Shown: positions 8,037 to 16,404 of the stretch, in pieces
Layout: the number at the start of each line of letters is the position of its first letter
How positions within the stretch are numbered: position 1 is the first letter of the stretch
From: Ancylobacter sp. SL191
GTDB taxonomy: Bacteria; Pseudomonadota; Alphaproteobacteria; Rhizobiales; Xanthobacteraceae
Assembly (NCBI RefSeq): GCF_026625645.1
Contig: NZ_CP113056.1
Span: forward strand, 4,253,001 to 4,317,000
Reading direction: 5' to 3'
Length of the DNA: 64,000 bases
Translations under genes and position numbers: made by a program
Notes under the pieces: model-generated
What the model was told of the DNA's origin: nothing
The model's database searches: none
Seen by the model: only the letters and a program-made list of their open reading frames with translations

Positions 8037-8909
8037 ATGGGACACGTCATCACGGTTCCCCTGCCCGGCGGAACGGTCGAGAGCGAGATCGACGAAGCGG
8101 AGCATCATGACACCTCAACCGAGGGTCGCGTTGTTCTCCTGCCGGCCCTGAGCTCGATCTCGACGCGCGGCGAGATGCGTCCGCTCCTGGAACGCCTCGC
8201 GCCATCCCTCAACGTCGCCAGCCTCGACTGGCCGGGTTTCGGCACAAGCGCCAAGCCCCGCCGGGACTGGACGCCGGCCCTGCTCTCCGCCTTCCTCGAC
8301 CACGCGTTGGACGATCTCGGAGCGACCGCCGTGGTCGCGGCGGGGCATGCGGCGGCCTATGCGCTGGATTACGCCGCGCGCCATCCCGGCCGTCTGTCGC
8401 GGCTGGTGCTGGTCGCGCCCACCTGGCGCGGCCCGCTGCCGACCATGATGCAGGGTCCGCGGCCCTGGTTCGCCCGCATCCGCGCCGCCGTCGACGCCCC
8501 GCTCATCGGCCCCCTGCTCTACCGGCTGAACCTCAGCGGGCCGGTGATCGCCCGCATGGCGCGCCAGCATGTCTACAGCGATCCCGGCTGGCTCGTCGGC
8601 CCGCGCCTCGCGGAAAAGCATAAGGTGACCACGGCGGCGGGCGCGCGACATGGCTCGGTGCGCTTCGTCACCGGCGCGCTGGACCGTTTGGACAGCCGCG
8701 ACGCCTTCCTGGACCTCGCCCGCCGCGCCGGCGTGCCGTTGCTGGTCATCCTCGGCGAGGAAACGCCGCCACGCTCGCGGGCGGAGATGGAGGCGCTCGG
8801 CGCCCTGCCGAATGTCGAGCTGCGCCGCCTGCCCAAGGGGCGGCTCGGCGTGCACGAGGAATTCCCGGATGAGGTCGCGGCGCTCGCCCTGCCCTTCCTA
8901 ACCGGCTGA
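8037..8909 (+). CDS. Alpha/beta-hydrolase-fold protein lacking the serine nucleophile
   Basis: 290 residues from ATG 8037, preceded by GGGAGG; a longer frame from 7965 has no ribosome site. The fold signs are present: LDWPGFGTSAKP after strand 4, and VVLVAPTW-like LVLVAPTWRGP after the elbow. However, the nucleophile elbow, normally GHSxG, reads GHAAA (103-107), with Ala105 where Ser should be. Near the C-terminus, GRLGVHEEFPDEV supplies the usual histidine region. It is therefore likely a non-hydrolytic or altered member. It stands alone, convergent with the ABC exporter gene; substrate unknown. Confidence 0.7.
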   Translation: MGHVITVPLPGGTVESEIDEAEHHDTSTEGRVVLLPALSSISTRGEMRPLLERLAPSLNVASLDWPGFGTSAKPRRDWTPALLSAFLDHALDDLGATAVVAAGHAAAYALDYAARHPGRLSRLVLVAPTWRGPLPTMMQGPRPWFARIRAAVDAPLIGPLLYRLNLSGPVIARMARQHVYSDPGWLVGPRLAEKHKVTTAAGARHGSVRFVTGALDRLDSRDAFLDLARRAGVPLLVILGEETPPRSRAEMEALGALPNVELRRLPKGRLGVHEEFPDEVAALALPFLTG

Positions 8910-8922
8910 CGGATCAGACAGA

Positions 8923-10656
8923 TCACGCATCCATCGACGGGTCGGCGCCGAACTGGGCGTTGTAAAGGCGCGCATAAATCCCGCCGCGCGCCAGCAGCGC
9001 CTCATGCGGCCCCTGCTCGGCAATGCCCTCGGGCGTGACGACGACGATGCGGTCGGCGTTCTGAATGGTGGCGAGGCGGTGCGCAATGACCAATGTGGTC
9101 CGCCCGCGCGCCAGCTCGTCGAGCGAGCGCTGAATCTCCCGCTCGGTGTGGGTGTCCAGCGCCGAGGTCGCCTCGTCGAGAATGAGGATGGGCGGATCCT
9201 TCAGGAAGATACGCGCGATCGCGAGGCGCTGCTTCTGGCCACCGGAGAGCTTGACGCCGCGCTCGCCAACGAGGGTATCAAGCCCTTCCGGCAGCTCATG
9301 AATCAGCCCGTCGAGCCGGGCCCGGCTGGCCGCCTGGCGGATGTCGTCCTCATCGGCGTCGAGCCGGCCATAGGCGATGTTCTCGCGGATGGTGCCGCCG
9401 AACAGGAACACGTCCTGCTGCACGATGCCGATGTTCCGCCGCAGCGAAGCGAGCGTGATGTCCCGTATATCCGTACCGTCGATACGGATCCGGCCGCCAT
9501 CCACCTCATAGAAGCGCGGCAGGAGGGAGAGCAGCGTGGTCTTTCCGGCGCCGGAAGGGCCGACAAAAGCGATGGTTTCGCCGGCACTTATCTCAAGGTC
9601 GATGCCAGTGAGGATCGCCCGCTCCGGCGTGTAGCCGAAGCGCACGCCCTCAAAGGCAATGTCGCCGCGCAGATGGCCCACCGCCCGCGCATGGGGCCGG
9701 TCGGCGACATCCGGCTCGGTCGCCAGCAATTCCTGATAGCGGCGGAAGCCGGCAATGCCCTTCGGGTAGCTCTCCATCATCGCCGCGATCTTGTCGAGCG
9801 GCCGGTAGAAGACGGAGACCAGAAGGAGAAAACCGACGAAACCGCCGATACTTAGCGTTCCATGGACGACGAACCAGCTGCCCGCCAGCATCACCGTGAG
9901 CTGGACGAAGCGCATCGCCATATAATTGAGCGCCTGGCTGGCGGCCATGATGCGATAGGCATCCAACTTGGTATCTTTATACCGGATATTGTCGCCCGCG
10001 AAGAGCCGCCGCTCATAGGCCTCGTTGCCGAAGGCCTGCACCACGCGGATGCCGCCGATATTCTCCTCCAGCCGCACGTTGAAATCGCCGACCCGGCCGA
10101 ACTGCGCCTGCCAGTTCTGGGTCATGCGGCCGCCGTAGCGGGCGACGATGAGTGCAGTGAGGGGGACGATCAGTGCAGTGAGGAGCGCCAGTTGCGGGTG
10201 AACCCAGAGCATCAGCACGAAAGCGCCGATGAAGGTCATCACAGCGATGAACAGATCCTCCGGCCCGTGATGGGCGATCTCGCCGATCTCCTCCAGATCC
10301 TTGGTGACACGGGCCAGCAGGTGGCCGGTCTTGAAATTATCGTAGAAGCGGAAGGACAGCTTCTGCAGATGCGCGAAGGCCCGCTCGCGCATCTCCGTCT
10401 CGATGTTGATGCCGAGCACATGGCCCCAATAGGTCACCACCGCCATCAGGCCGCTATTGAGCAGGAAGATGGCGAGGAGCGCGATGGCGGCGAGCACGAT
10501 GAACTGAAGGTCGGCCTGCGGCAGCAGGACATCGACGAAGCCCTTCATCGCGATCGGGAAGCCGAGTTCCAGCACGCCGGACAGCACGGCGCAGCCGAAA
10601 TCGATCAGGAACAGCCGCGTATGCGGCCGGTAATAGGAAAAAAACGCCTTCAGCAT
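8923..10656 (-). CDS. ABC exporter half-transporter (fused membrane and ATPase domains)
   Basis: 577 residues from ATG 10656 (MLKAFFSYYRPH). Six membrane segments (about 20-310) are followed by an NBD with Walker A GPSGAGKTT, signature LSGGQKQR, Walker B ILILDEATSALD and switch VIAHR, all canonical. This is the MsbA/LmrA-type exporter layout, working as a dimer in the inner membrane; lipid or drug export is likely, the exact substrate is not shown. A further upstream frame to 10890 is GC-rich and lacks similarity to exporters, so it is not included. The gene is divergent from the DMT transporter. Confidence 0.88.
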   Translation of the reverse strand: MLKAFFSYYRPHTRLFLIDFGCAVLSGVLELGFPIAMKGFVDVLLPQADLQFIVLAAIALLAIFLLNSGLMAVVTYWGHVLGINIETEMRERAFAHLQKLSFRFYDNFKTGHLLARVTKDLEEIGEIAHHGPEDLFIAVMTFIGAFVLMLWVHPQLALLTALIVPLTALIVARYGGRMTQNWQAQFGRVGDFNVRLEENIGGIRVVQAFGNEAYERRLFAGDNIRYKDTKLDAYRIMAASQALNYMAMRFVQLTVMLAGSWFVVHGTLSIGGFVGFLLLVSVFYRPLDKIAAMMESYPKGIAGFRRYQELLATEPDVADRPHARAVGHLRGDIAFEGVRFGYTPERAILTGIDLEISAGETIAFVGPSGAGKTTLLSLLPRFYEVDGGRIRIDGTDIRDITLASLRRNIGIVQQDVFLFGGTIRENIAYGRLDADEDDIRQAASRARLDGLIHELPEGLDTLVGERGVKLSGGQKQRLAIARIFLKDPPILILDEATSALDTHTEREIQRSLDELARGRTTLVIAHRLATIQNADRIVVVTPEGIAEQGPHEALLARGGIYARLYNAQFGADPSMDA

Positions 10657-11012
10657 GCCGAGGCCCGTTCGGTACGGCGCGGGCCTGCCGCGAAAGCTGA
10701 CATGGAAGTGGGGAGCATCATCCGTCCTGCCGTCGGCGCCGGGCGCCCATGCCGCGCCGGCTGGCGGCGCGCTGTGTTCCTCCCCATGTGCCGCGAAGCG
10801 CGGCGGGCGGCAAGCACGGCGTGACGCGGATCGGCAGGCCGCCGGTGGGCGTTGCCAAATCGCCGCACGCCCCGGAGCGCCCCCTCCCAAGGGCGCGTTG
10901 CCAAATCGGCGTCATCGGCGCATGGAAGGTTTTGAGGACGGTCATCCTGCCGGGCGCCGCGGGGCTGCCGCACGCCGCGGACCGGAGCCGCCCGCTTGCC
11001 CCGCGTCCCGGA
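10657..11012. other. GC-rich divergent intergenic region
   Basis: 356 bp between two divergently transcribed transporter genes. Frames are open here on both strands because of high GC, but none has a credible start with ribosome site or protein-like composition. Promoters of both genes should lie here; I could not assign them. Confidence 0.4.
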
Positions 11013-11975
11013 ATGCCCCCGATCATGTCGTCTTCTGCCGCCGGCACTTCTGCAGCCACTCCTGCCGCCGCCCGCCCGCCGCTTTCCGCCTATGGCCATC
11101 TTCTGGCGATCTACATCGTCTGGGGCGGCGCCTATTTCGCGGTGAAGATCTGCGTCTCCGGGCCGGCGCTGGTCACCGTGTTCCAGCTCCAGTCGGTGCG
11201 CATGTGGGGCGCCTCGCTGCTGCTCGCGCTGGTGGCGCTGATGCGCTGCGGCCCGCCGCGCCGCCTGCGCCGCGCCGATCTGCTGATCTGCGCCGTGAGC
11301 GGCATCCTCATGTGGGTGGCCGGCAACGGGCTGGCGACGCTCGCCTCCAAGCACGCGACCTCGAGCTTCATCGTCATGTCGATGGGTGCTATCCCGCTCT
11401 GGAGCTGCCTCCTGGAACTGCTGATCGCCCGCCAAGTGCCGACGCTGCGGGTGGTGACGGGTCTCTGCCTCGGCCTGTTCGGGCTGTTCCTCGTGGTCTC
11501 GCCGACACTGCTGGACGCCCACAGCGCCATCATCGAGCCGGGATATGGCGGTTTCGCCGTGGCAATCCTGATCGCCGCCGGCGTGAGCTGGTCGCTCGGC
11601 ACCATCGTGCAGCGCCCGCTGATGCAGCGCATGGCGACCGAATGGGCCGCCGCGTTCCAGATGCTGTCCGCCGCGCTGGTGCTGACGCTGTTCACCGGCG
11701 TCGAGGCCGCGCCGCTGCCGCAGTCGCCGAGCCTCCCGCAATGGCTGGCCCTCGGCTTCCTCATCGTCTTCGCCTCGGTGATCGGCCTCACCTCCTATAT
11801 CCGGGTGCTGCGCGCCTTCACCCCGACCGTGGCGACCACCTTCGCCTATGTGAACCCGATCATCGGCGTGCTGCTCGGCTGGATCGTCCTCGGCGAGACG
11901 CTGGCCCCAGTGTCGCTCGCGGGCCTCGCCGTCGTGCTCGCCAGCATCGCCATCGTGCTGAGCGGACGGCGCTGA
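11013..11975 (+). CDS. DMT superfamily transporter (EamA family)
   Basis: 320 residues, about ten membrane helices in two five-helix EamA repeats (first YGHLLAIYIVWGGAYFAVK, second opening near GFAVAILIAAGVSWSLG). The second repeat ends with VNPIIGVLLGWIVLGE, a common EamA signature. It is an inner-membrane metabolite or drug exporter; the substrate cannot be predicted. ATG 11013 is chosen; ATG 11025 is possible, and no ribosome site is convincing for either. Confidence 0.8.
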   Translation: MPPIMSSSAAGTSAATPAAARPPLSAYGHLLAIYIVWGGAYFAVKICVSGPALVTVFQLQSVRMWGASLLLALVALMRCGPPRRLRRADLLICAVSGILMWVAGNGLATLASKHATSSFIVMSMGAIPLWSCLLELLIARQVPTLRVVTGLCLGLFGLFLVVSPTLLDAHSAIIEPGYGGFAVAILIAAGVSWSLGTIVQRPLMQRMATEWAAAFQMLSAALVLTLFTGVEAAPLPQSPSLPQWLALGFLIVFASVIGLTSYIRVLRAFTPTVATTFAYVNPIIGVLLGWIVLGETLAPVSLAGLAVVLASIAIVLSGRR

Positions 11976-12319
11976 TCTTCACAGCCGGCGGAAGCCTGAT
12001 CTGATCGCTTTAAACGCGATGGGGGCCGGGCCAGTACCGGGATAACGCGCGGCCAACACCCGCTTGGCGTGACACCCCCGGTACATGGAGGATGACGCAT
12101 ATAGTCTATATTCCCATCAATCCACCAATAATCAATATGACACCATCGGCAACAGGCCATTACCTCATAGATTATAGCCCGTCCATATTCTTGCTTATCG
12201 TTTGATATTTCCAGGAACAACGCGCCGGAATCGCGGTTTCTCGAACACCGCAACAACTGGTTTGACGCTAAAACTGTGCCAACTGGCGGTAATTCGAGTT
12301 CATTTTTCTGGAGAGTGCA
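11976..12319. other. Intergenic region with AT-rich core upstream of Mn catalase
   Basis: 344 bp without a gene. A segment at about 12095-12210 is AT-rich (ATATAGTCTATATTCCC; AATAATCAATATGAC). The 3' part carries a probable EcfG promoter (12214-12238), and TGGAGAG at 12310-12316 serves as ribosome binding site for the 12320 start. Confidence 0.5.
12214..12238 (+). promoter_or_regulatory. Probable EcfG promoter of the Mn catalase gene
   Basis: GGAAC (12214-12218), 16-base spacer, then GGTT (12235-12238). The -35 is exact and the -10 differs by one base from CGTT. It lies 81 bases before the catalase start. Mn catalases are common members of alphaproteobacterial general-stress regulons. Confidence 0.6.
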
Positions 12320-13198
12320 ATGTTTTATACTGACGGGAAGCTCCAATACCCCGTGCGTGTCGAGCGGCCGAACCCGGTCTTCGCGCGCGCATTGCAGCAG
12401 GCGATCGGCGGCGTCGAAGGCGAGATCCGCGTGGCCTTGCAGTACATGTTCCAGGCCTTCGGCGCCCGTGGCCCCGCCAAATACCGCGACATGCTGCTGA
12501 ACACCGCCACGGAGGAACTCGGCCATATCGAGATGCTCTCGACCGCCGTGGCGCTCAATCTCGAAAACGCGCCACTGTCGCTCCAGGAGGAAATTTCCGG
12601 CGACGCGATGGGCGGGGCGGTGCTGAACGGAATGGACTTCCGGCACATCCTCTCGACAGGTCTCGCGGCGCTGCCGTCGGACGCCAATGGCGTGCCGTTC
12701 GACTGCTCGCACGTCTATGCCTCCGGCAACATCGCCGCCGACATGTATGCCAATGTCACGGCCGAATCCTCCGGGCGCGCGCTGGCGGTGCGGCTCTACA
12801 ACATGACGGATGATCCGGGCATGAAGGACATGCTGTCCTTCCTCATCGCGCGCGACACCATGCACCAGCAGCAGTGGCTCGCCGCGATCGAGGAAATGGG
12901 CGGCGCCGCGGTGCTGCCGATCCCCAACAGCTTCCCGCAGGAGCAGGAGAACAGTGATTTCTCCTATGTCTATCTCGGCCACATGACCGACGGCTCGATC
13001 CCCACCGGTCGCTGGAGCGAGGGAGCAAGCATCGACGGCACATCCGAGTTCTCCGCCCGCGTCTCCGAGCCCCTCGGCGGCAAGCCGCAGCTCGCTCCGG
13101 CCCGCCCCGATGGCGGCGCGCAGCAGGAGCAGACCACCAAGTCGGGCATGACCGGCGTTGTTGGCGCGGTCGAAGGCTTCATCGAACGCAACGTCTGA
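12320..13198 (+). CDS. Manganese catalase
   Basis: 292 residues. It disproportionates hydrogen peroxide with a di-manganese site in a ferritin-like four-helix bundle. All five expected metal ligands are in place: E35 (VEGEIR), E66 and H69 (EELGH), E149 (TAESSG) and H182 (RDTMHQQQW), matching the known enzymes closely in position. It is cytoplasmic with no signal peptide. The C-terminal 60 residues (after SYVYLGHMTDGS) are the usual extended lobe. The gene stands alone with a probable EcfG promoter in front and a hairpin behind, which fits a stress-induced peroxide scavenger. Confidence 0.93.
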   Translation: MFYTDGKLQYPVRVERPNPVFARALQQAIGGVEGEIRVALQYMFQAFGARGPAKYRDMLLNTATEELGHIEMLSTAVALNLENAPLSLQEEISGDAMGGAVLNGMDFRHILSTGLAALPSDANGVPFDCSHVYASGNIAADMYANVTAESSGRALAVRLYNMTDDPGMKDMLSFLIARDTMHQQQWLAAIEEMGGAAVLPIPNSFPQEQENSDFSYVYLGHMTDGSIPTGRWSEGASIDGTSEFSARVSEPLGGKPQLAPARPDGGAQQEQTTKSGMTGVVGAVEGFIERNV

Positions 13199-13210
13199 AC
13201 TGGAGCGGGC

Positions 13211-13234
13211 GGGCGGTACCGTCGTCCGCCCTTT
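13211..13234 (+). terminator. Hairpin after Mn catalase
   Basis: GGGCGG (13211-13216) and CCGCCC (13226-13231) pair around a 9-base loop and are followed by TTT, 13 bases after the stop codon. Confidence 0.5.
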
Positions 13235-13554
13235 CCACCGGAGCGGAACGGAACCGCCGTCGGCATTGGCGGGCATCTGCTGCACCCGATGATCGATCCT
13301 CGCTGGGAATCATCGAGATGATCGGCTGCGCCGCGCCCGCACCATGCGAGGGCGTCGCCGGCGGCATCGGCATCTCCATGACCGGTAGCGTGGTCGCCCT
13401 GCGCGCCGTCAGCGGCTGGGCCGGCGGCGAGATGTCCTACAGGCACGGTGTCTGCGTCAGCACCCGTGTCGGCCGACCCGGATAATCCAGCGATCATGAA
13501 AGCTTGCCCTCCCGTCGTCCAAACGAGGGTCAGGCGTGAGGAAGCCACGTTGGA
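13235..13554. other. Intergenic region, no supported gene
   Basis: 320 bp between convergent genes. A 55-codon open frame starts at ATG 13318 (product starts MIGCAAPAP), but it has no ribosome site and I recognise no family. It could be a gene remnant; nothing firmer can be said. Confidence 0.35.
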
Positions 13555-13866
13555 TCAGTCGGGCGGCGGCAACATCGGCCGGACGCGCGACGTGCCGCGA
13601 CTGGCGGGCGGTTCTCCGCTTCTCCGCGCGCGATGATGGGGCAGCGCATCGAGGGCGAAGGCCACGATGCGCCCGCCATCGCCGGGATAAAGCTGCGCAC
13701 CCTCCAGCACAGCGCGCGCGAGGCGCAGGCGCAACAGCCGAGCGTCGACCCGCCGAGCGCCGTCTGCCCCCGCGCCAGCCAGCCAGGGCTCCGCCACCAG
13801 GCATTCCGTCACTTCCTGCATGCAGCGATCAAGAAGCTCCACATCGAGCGGCTCGTCGGAAGCCAT
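13555..13866 (-). CDS. Hypothetical protein, 103 aa
   Basis: ATG at 13866 is preceded on its strand by GGAGAGG at good spacing, which argues that this is a real gene. The first 75 residues look like a helical cytoplasmic domain (LLDRCMQEVTECLVAEPWL, LRLRLARAVLEG, GRIVAFALDALPH); the tail is Arg/Pro-rich and probably unstructured. No family recognised. It lies downstream of the Crp-type regulator gene on the same strand, 79 bp away. Confidence 0.55.
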   Translation of the reverse strand: MASDEPLDVELLDRCMQEVTECLVAEPWLAGAGADGARRVDARLLRLRLARAVLEGAQLYPGDGGRIVAFALDALPHHRARRSGEPPASRGTSRVRPMLPPPD

Positions 13867-13945
13867 CCACCTCTCCGGTCCAAGGATGAGCCCTTACTGT
13901 GGACCCTCAAACGGTGCCGCGAAATTACGAAGGTTAAGACTGCAG

Positions 13946-14695
13946 CTACAAATGCGGCGCCGCACCCGTTGGATAGGAGGGCGGCAGCAGCGCGGCGGCA
14001 CGCAGGTCCGGCACGCTGCGGATTTCGAGCTGACGATGGCTGAGCGTTATCAGCCCGGCCGCGCGCAGTTCCTGCAGCGTGCGGTTGACGTGAACCGGCG
14101 AAAGGCCGGTGGCGTCACCAATGTCCACCTGTGTCGCCTGAAAGTCGCAGCGGTTGCCGCTGGCGAGACCGGCGCCGCGCAGGCGCAAATGCACATTGAG
14201 GAGCAGATGAGCCAGCCGCTGGAAGGCAACGCGTTGGCCGAGACTGACCGTCCATTCGCGCTCGGCTCCGATATCCATCAGCGTCTGCACCCACAAGGCG
14301 CGGCCAATGGCCGGGTGTTCGGCAATGAGCCGCTCGGCATCCTCGCGGCGCAGCTCGGCATAGATGACGTCGGTCAGCGTTCCGATGGAATGATCCATCT
14401 GGGCGAGCCAGGGCAAATAGGAGTCGCAGATATCCCCCGGCAGCAGGAAACCGAGCAGGTGCCGCCGTCCATTGGCCAGCAGCTTGTAGCGCGACGCCCA
14501 GCCGGACAGGACGACCCGCACACCGCCGATCGCCTCTCCCTCTTGCGCGAGATCCGCCCGCGCCGGCGCGCACCGAAGCCGGGCAAGCAGCGCCGTCTCG
14601 AGCGGAGCGAGGGCCTCAAGCGGCAACCCGTTCGCCACGGCCATGCGCTGGACAAGGGCGCGGCAGGTCTGACGGAGTTGGGGCGAGATGACCAT
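13946..14695 (-). CDS. Crp/Fnr family transcriptional regulator
   Basis: 249 residues: an N-terminal cNMP-binding-type beta-roll (about 30-140, with GFLLPGDICD matching the family's PGD turn) and a C-terminal winged helix whose recognition region reads DATGLSPVHVNRTLQELRAAGL (split around residue 200). There is no Fnr-type N-terminal cysteine cluster, so it is not an oxygen-sensing iron-sulfur Fnr. Rhizobiales carry many such regulators near stress and respiratory genes. Targets and ligand are unknown; the ADH/SDR operon ends 110 bp upstream on the same strand. Confidence 0.85.
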   Translation of the reverse strand: MVISPQLRQTCRALVQRMAVANGLPLEALAPLETALLARLRCAPARADLAQEGEAIGGVRVVLSGWASRYKLLANGRRHLLGFLLPGDICDSYLPWLAQMDHSIGTLTDVIYAELRREDAERLIAEHPAIGRALWVQTLMDIGAEREWTVSLGQRVAFQRLAHLLLNVHLRLRGAGLASGNRCDFQATQVDIGDATGLSPVHVNRTLQELRAAGLITLSHRQLEIRSVPDLRAAALLPPSYPTGAAPHL

Positions 14696-14805
14696 CAGGT
14701 GTCCTCACGGTTTCAGGTTCGCGTCACCCCGCCGGACCAAGGTGCGGCACAACTATTGCGCGCTTTGCTTGAAATCGGCGGTAAGTCGACACGCCCCCGG
14801 TTGAT

Positions 14806-15126
14806 TTAGCCCGCCTCCGGGCAGACGCCGCTGGCGCATGCCTCGGAGGTGGGGCGCGGCTGACGCCCGACCTCCCCGGCCAATGCCATGAAGGCAAGCG
14901 GCGCATCCTCCCGTTGCAGGGCGGCGCGCAGGAAACGGATGGGGAAGCGGATCGCTTCCTCATTGGAATCGCTAAGTCCCGCTGGCGACGTGCCAATGCC
15001 CCGCTCGGCGCCCGCCAGTGCGTCGACCAGTTCGGCCTGCGAGGCGAGGCCTTTGGCCTTCAGCAGGTCGAGCACCGCGGCCACCGCGAGCAGCAGCCCC
15101 TCCATCTGCAGGTTGGCCGTGTTCAT
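14806..15126 (-). CDS. Hypothetical protein, 106 aa
   Basis: ATG 15126 has GGAGGAAC upstream on its strand. The protein begins with a helical segment (LLLAVAAVLDLLKAKGL) and ends with a short Cys-containing tail. No family recognised. Its ATG would overlap the original TGA of the preceding gene (ATGA) if that gene were read through its in-frame amber codon, so the pair was probably once translationally coupled. Confidence 0.6.
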   Translation of the reverse strand: MNTANLQMEGLLLAVAAVLDLLKAKGLASQAELVDALAGAERGIGTSPAGLSDSNEEAIRFPIRFLRAALQREDAPLAFMALAGEVGRQPRPTSEACASGVCPEAG

Positions 15127-15212
15127 CGCCGTTCCTCCAGCCGGCACACGGCGGCCATCGTCAGCGCCATGGCCACATAGGTCAGGCCGATGGCGCGCGG
15201 GCCGACGACCTT

Positions 15213-15581
15213 CTACCAACCGGGCGTGAGCCGCTTCGGCACGAGGCCGTAATCGACCGCCGCCGCGAAAGCTGACACCGCCAGCGCATCGCCGAGCGCG
15301 GTGCGGCCGGGATAGAGCCGGCGGGCGCTCTCGAACAGCCCCGCCCACAGAACCGAGGCGGCGTGATGGGTGAGGAAGCCGACGGCGGTGTGGGTAAATG
15401 AGAGCTCACGCGAGCGCCCGGCCGCGTCACCCCAGTACCAGTGACTGGTGGCATTGAGCGGCTGCACTGCGGCACGGTTCTCCAGCCGCGCCAGCATGGC
15501 AAGCACGCCGCTGGTCACCACGCTTGCGGCCGTGCCCGAGATCAGACTGCGGATCAAAAGGGTATGCATTGATGGTCCCAT
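15213..15581 (-). CDS. Membrane protein cut short by an in-frame amber codon
   Basis: 122 residues from ATG 15581, which is preceded by AGAGGGCC. Hydrophobic helices are visible at residues 6-30 and about 65-80. The frame stops at TAG (15213-15215) after RLTPGW. It then continues with protein-like sequence, KVVGPRAIGLTYVAMALTMA, to TGA at 15123-15125, exactly overlapping the next gene's ATG. One base change therefore seems to have removed about 29 residues and a membrane helix. A sequencing error would look the same. Family not recognised; it belongs to the ADH-SDR operon. Confidence 0.6.
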   Translation of the reverse strand: MGPSMHTLLIRSLISGTAASVVTSGVLAMLARLENRAAVQPLNATSHWYWGDAAGRSRELSFTHTAVGFLTHHAASVLWAGLFESARRLYPGRTALGDALAVSAFAAAVDYGLVPKRLTPGW

Positions 15582-15596
15582 TGATGGCCCTCTGGC

Positions 15597-16394
15597 TCAG
15601 TGGCTGCCCGAGCCGGGCTCAGCCATCTTGCGGTGCTGCTCGGCGAGCATTCCGGCCGGCGTGACAGTGGCAGCGGCAGTCATCGCCTTGTTCTTCCAGC
15701 CGCTGACGACATCCCCTTCGCCCTTCATCATCGCCGCAAAGCCGGCAGCGGCGACATCGGCCGGGTCGCCCTTGCTGCCGTCCTGACCAACCTGCGTGTC
15801 CAGCATGCCGGCGCGGGCGAAGAACTCGGTATCCGTTGGGCCGGGCATGAGGCAGGTCACGGTGACGCCGCTATCCTTCAGCTCGTTGCGCAGCGCGAAG
15901 GAGAAGGAGTTCAGGAATGCCTTGCTGCCATTGTAGACCGCCTGGAACGAGCCCGGCATGAAGCCGGCGATCGAGCCGGTGATGAGAATCCGCCCCGCGC
16001 TCTGCGCCCGCATCTGCCGGCCGACCAGCTGGATCAGCATGAGCGTGCCCGTCACATTGGTCTCGACCACGCGCCGCCAGTCGGCGGGATCCTGATCGAG
16101 GAAGCCGTGACCAAGACCGAGGCCAGCATTGGCCATGAGAAGTTCCACGGGCCGCCCACTGGCGCGGATGACCTCGACCAGATGGCCGACACCGTCGGCG
16201 GTGGACAGATCGCATTGCACGGGCGTCACCGCCGGAGCGATGGCGCGCAGTTCCCGTGCGGCCTCCTCGATGCGCGCCTCATTCGCCGCGACGATGAGTT
16301 CATAGCCGCGCTCGGCGGCGATGCGCGCGAGTTCCCGCCCGATCCCGGTCGAGGCACCGGTGATGATGGCAAGAGGGCGAGGGGTCGAAGCCAT
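15597..16394 (-). CDS. Short-chain dehydrogenase/reductase (SDR)
   Basis: 265 residues, classical SDR. The Rossmann motif TGASTGIG is at 13-20, NAG near 90, the catalytic Ser in ITGSIAG and YxxxK as YNGSK, with PGP after it. No signal peptide. NAD(P)-dependent oxidation or reduction of a small alcohol or carbonyl compound is expected; substrate unknown. It lies 10 bp after the zinc alcohol dehydrogenase gene and was probably transcribed with it. Confidence 0.88.
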   Translation of the reverse strand: MASTPRPLAIITGASTGIGRELARIAAERGYELIVAANEARIEEAARELRAIAPAVTPVQCDLSTADGVGHLVEVIRASGRPVELLMANAGLGLGHGFLDQDPADWRRVVETNVTGTLMLIQLVGRQMRAQSAGRILITGSIAGFMPGSFQAVYNGSKAFLNSFSFALRNELKDSGVTVTCLMPGPTDTEFFARAGMLDTQVGQDGSKGDPADVAAAGFAAMMKGEGDVVSGWKNKAMTAAATVTPAGMLAEQHRKMAEPGSGSH

Positions 16395-16404
16395 CGGGTA
16401 CTCC

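Noticed and set aside
10657-10890. N-terminal extension of the ABC exporter to 10890
   Set aside because: 78 extra residues are Arg/Ala/Pro-rich and unlike exporter N-termini, while ATG 10656 fits the usual start.
13318-13485. 55-codon frame in the gap after Mn catalase
   Set aside because: No ribosome site and no family likeness; kept only as a possible remnant in the intergenic note.
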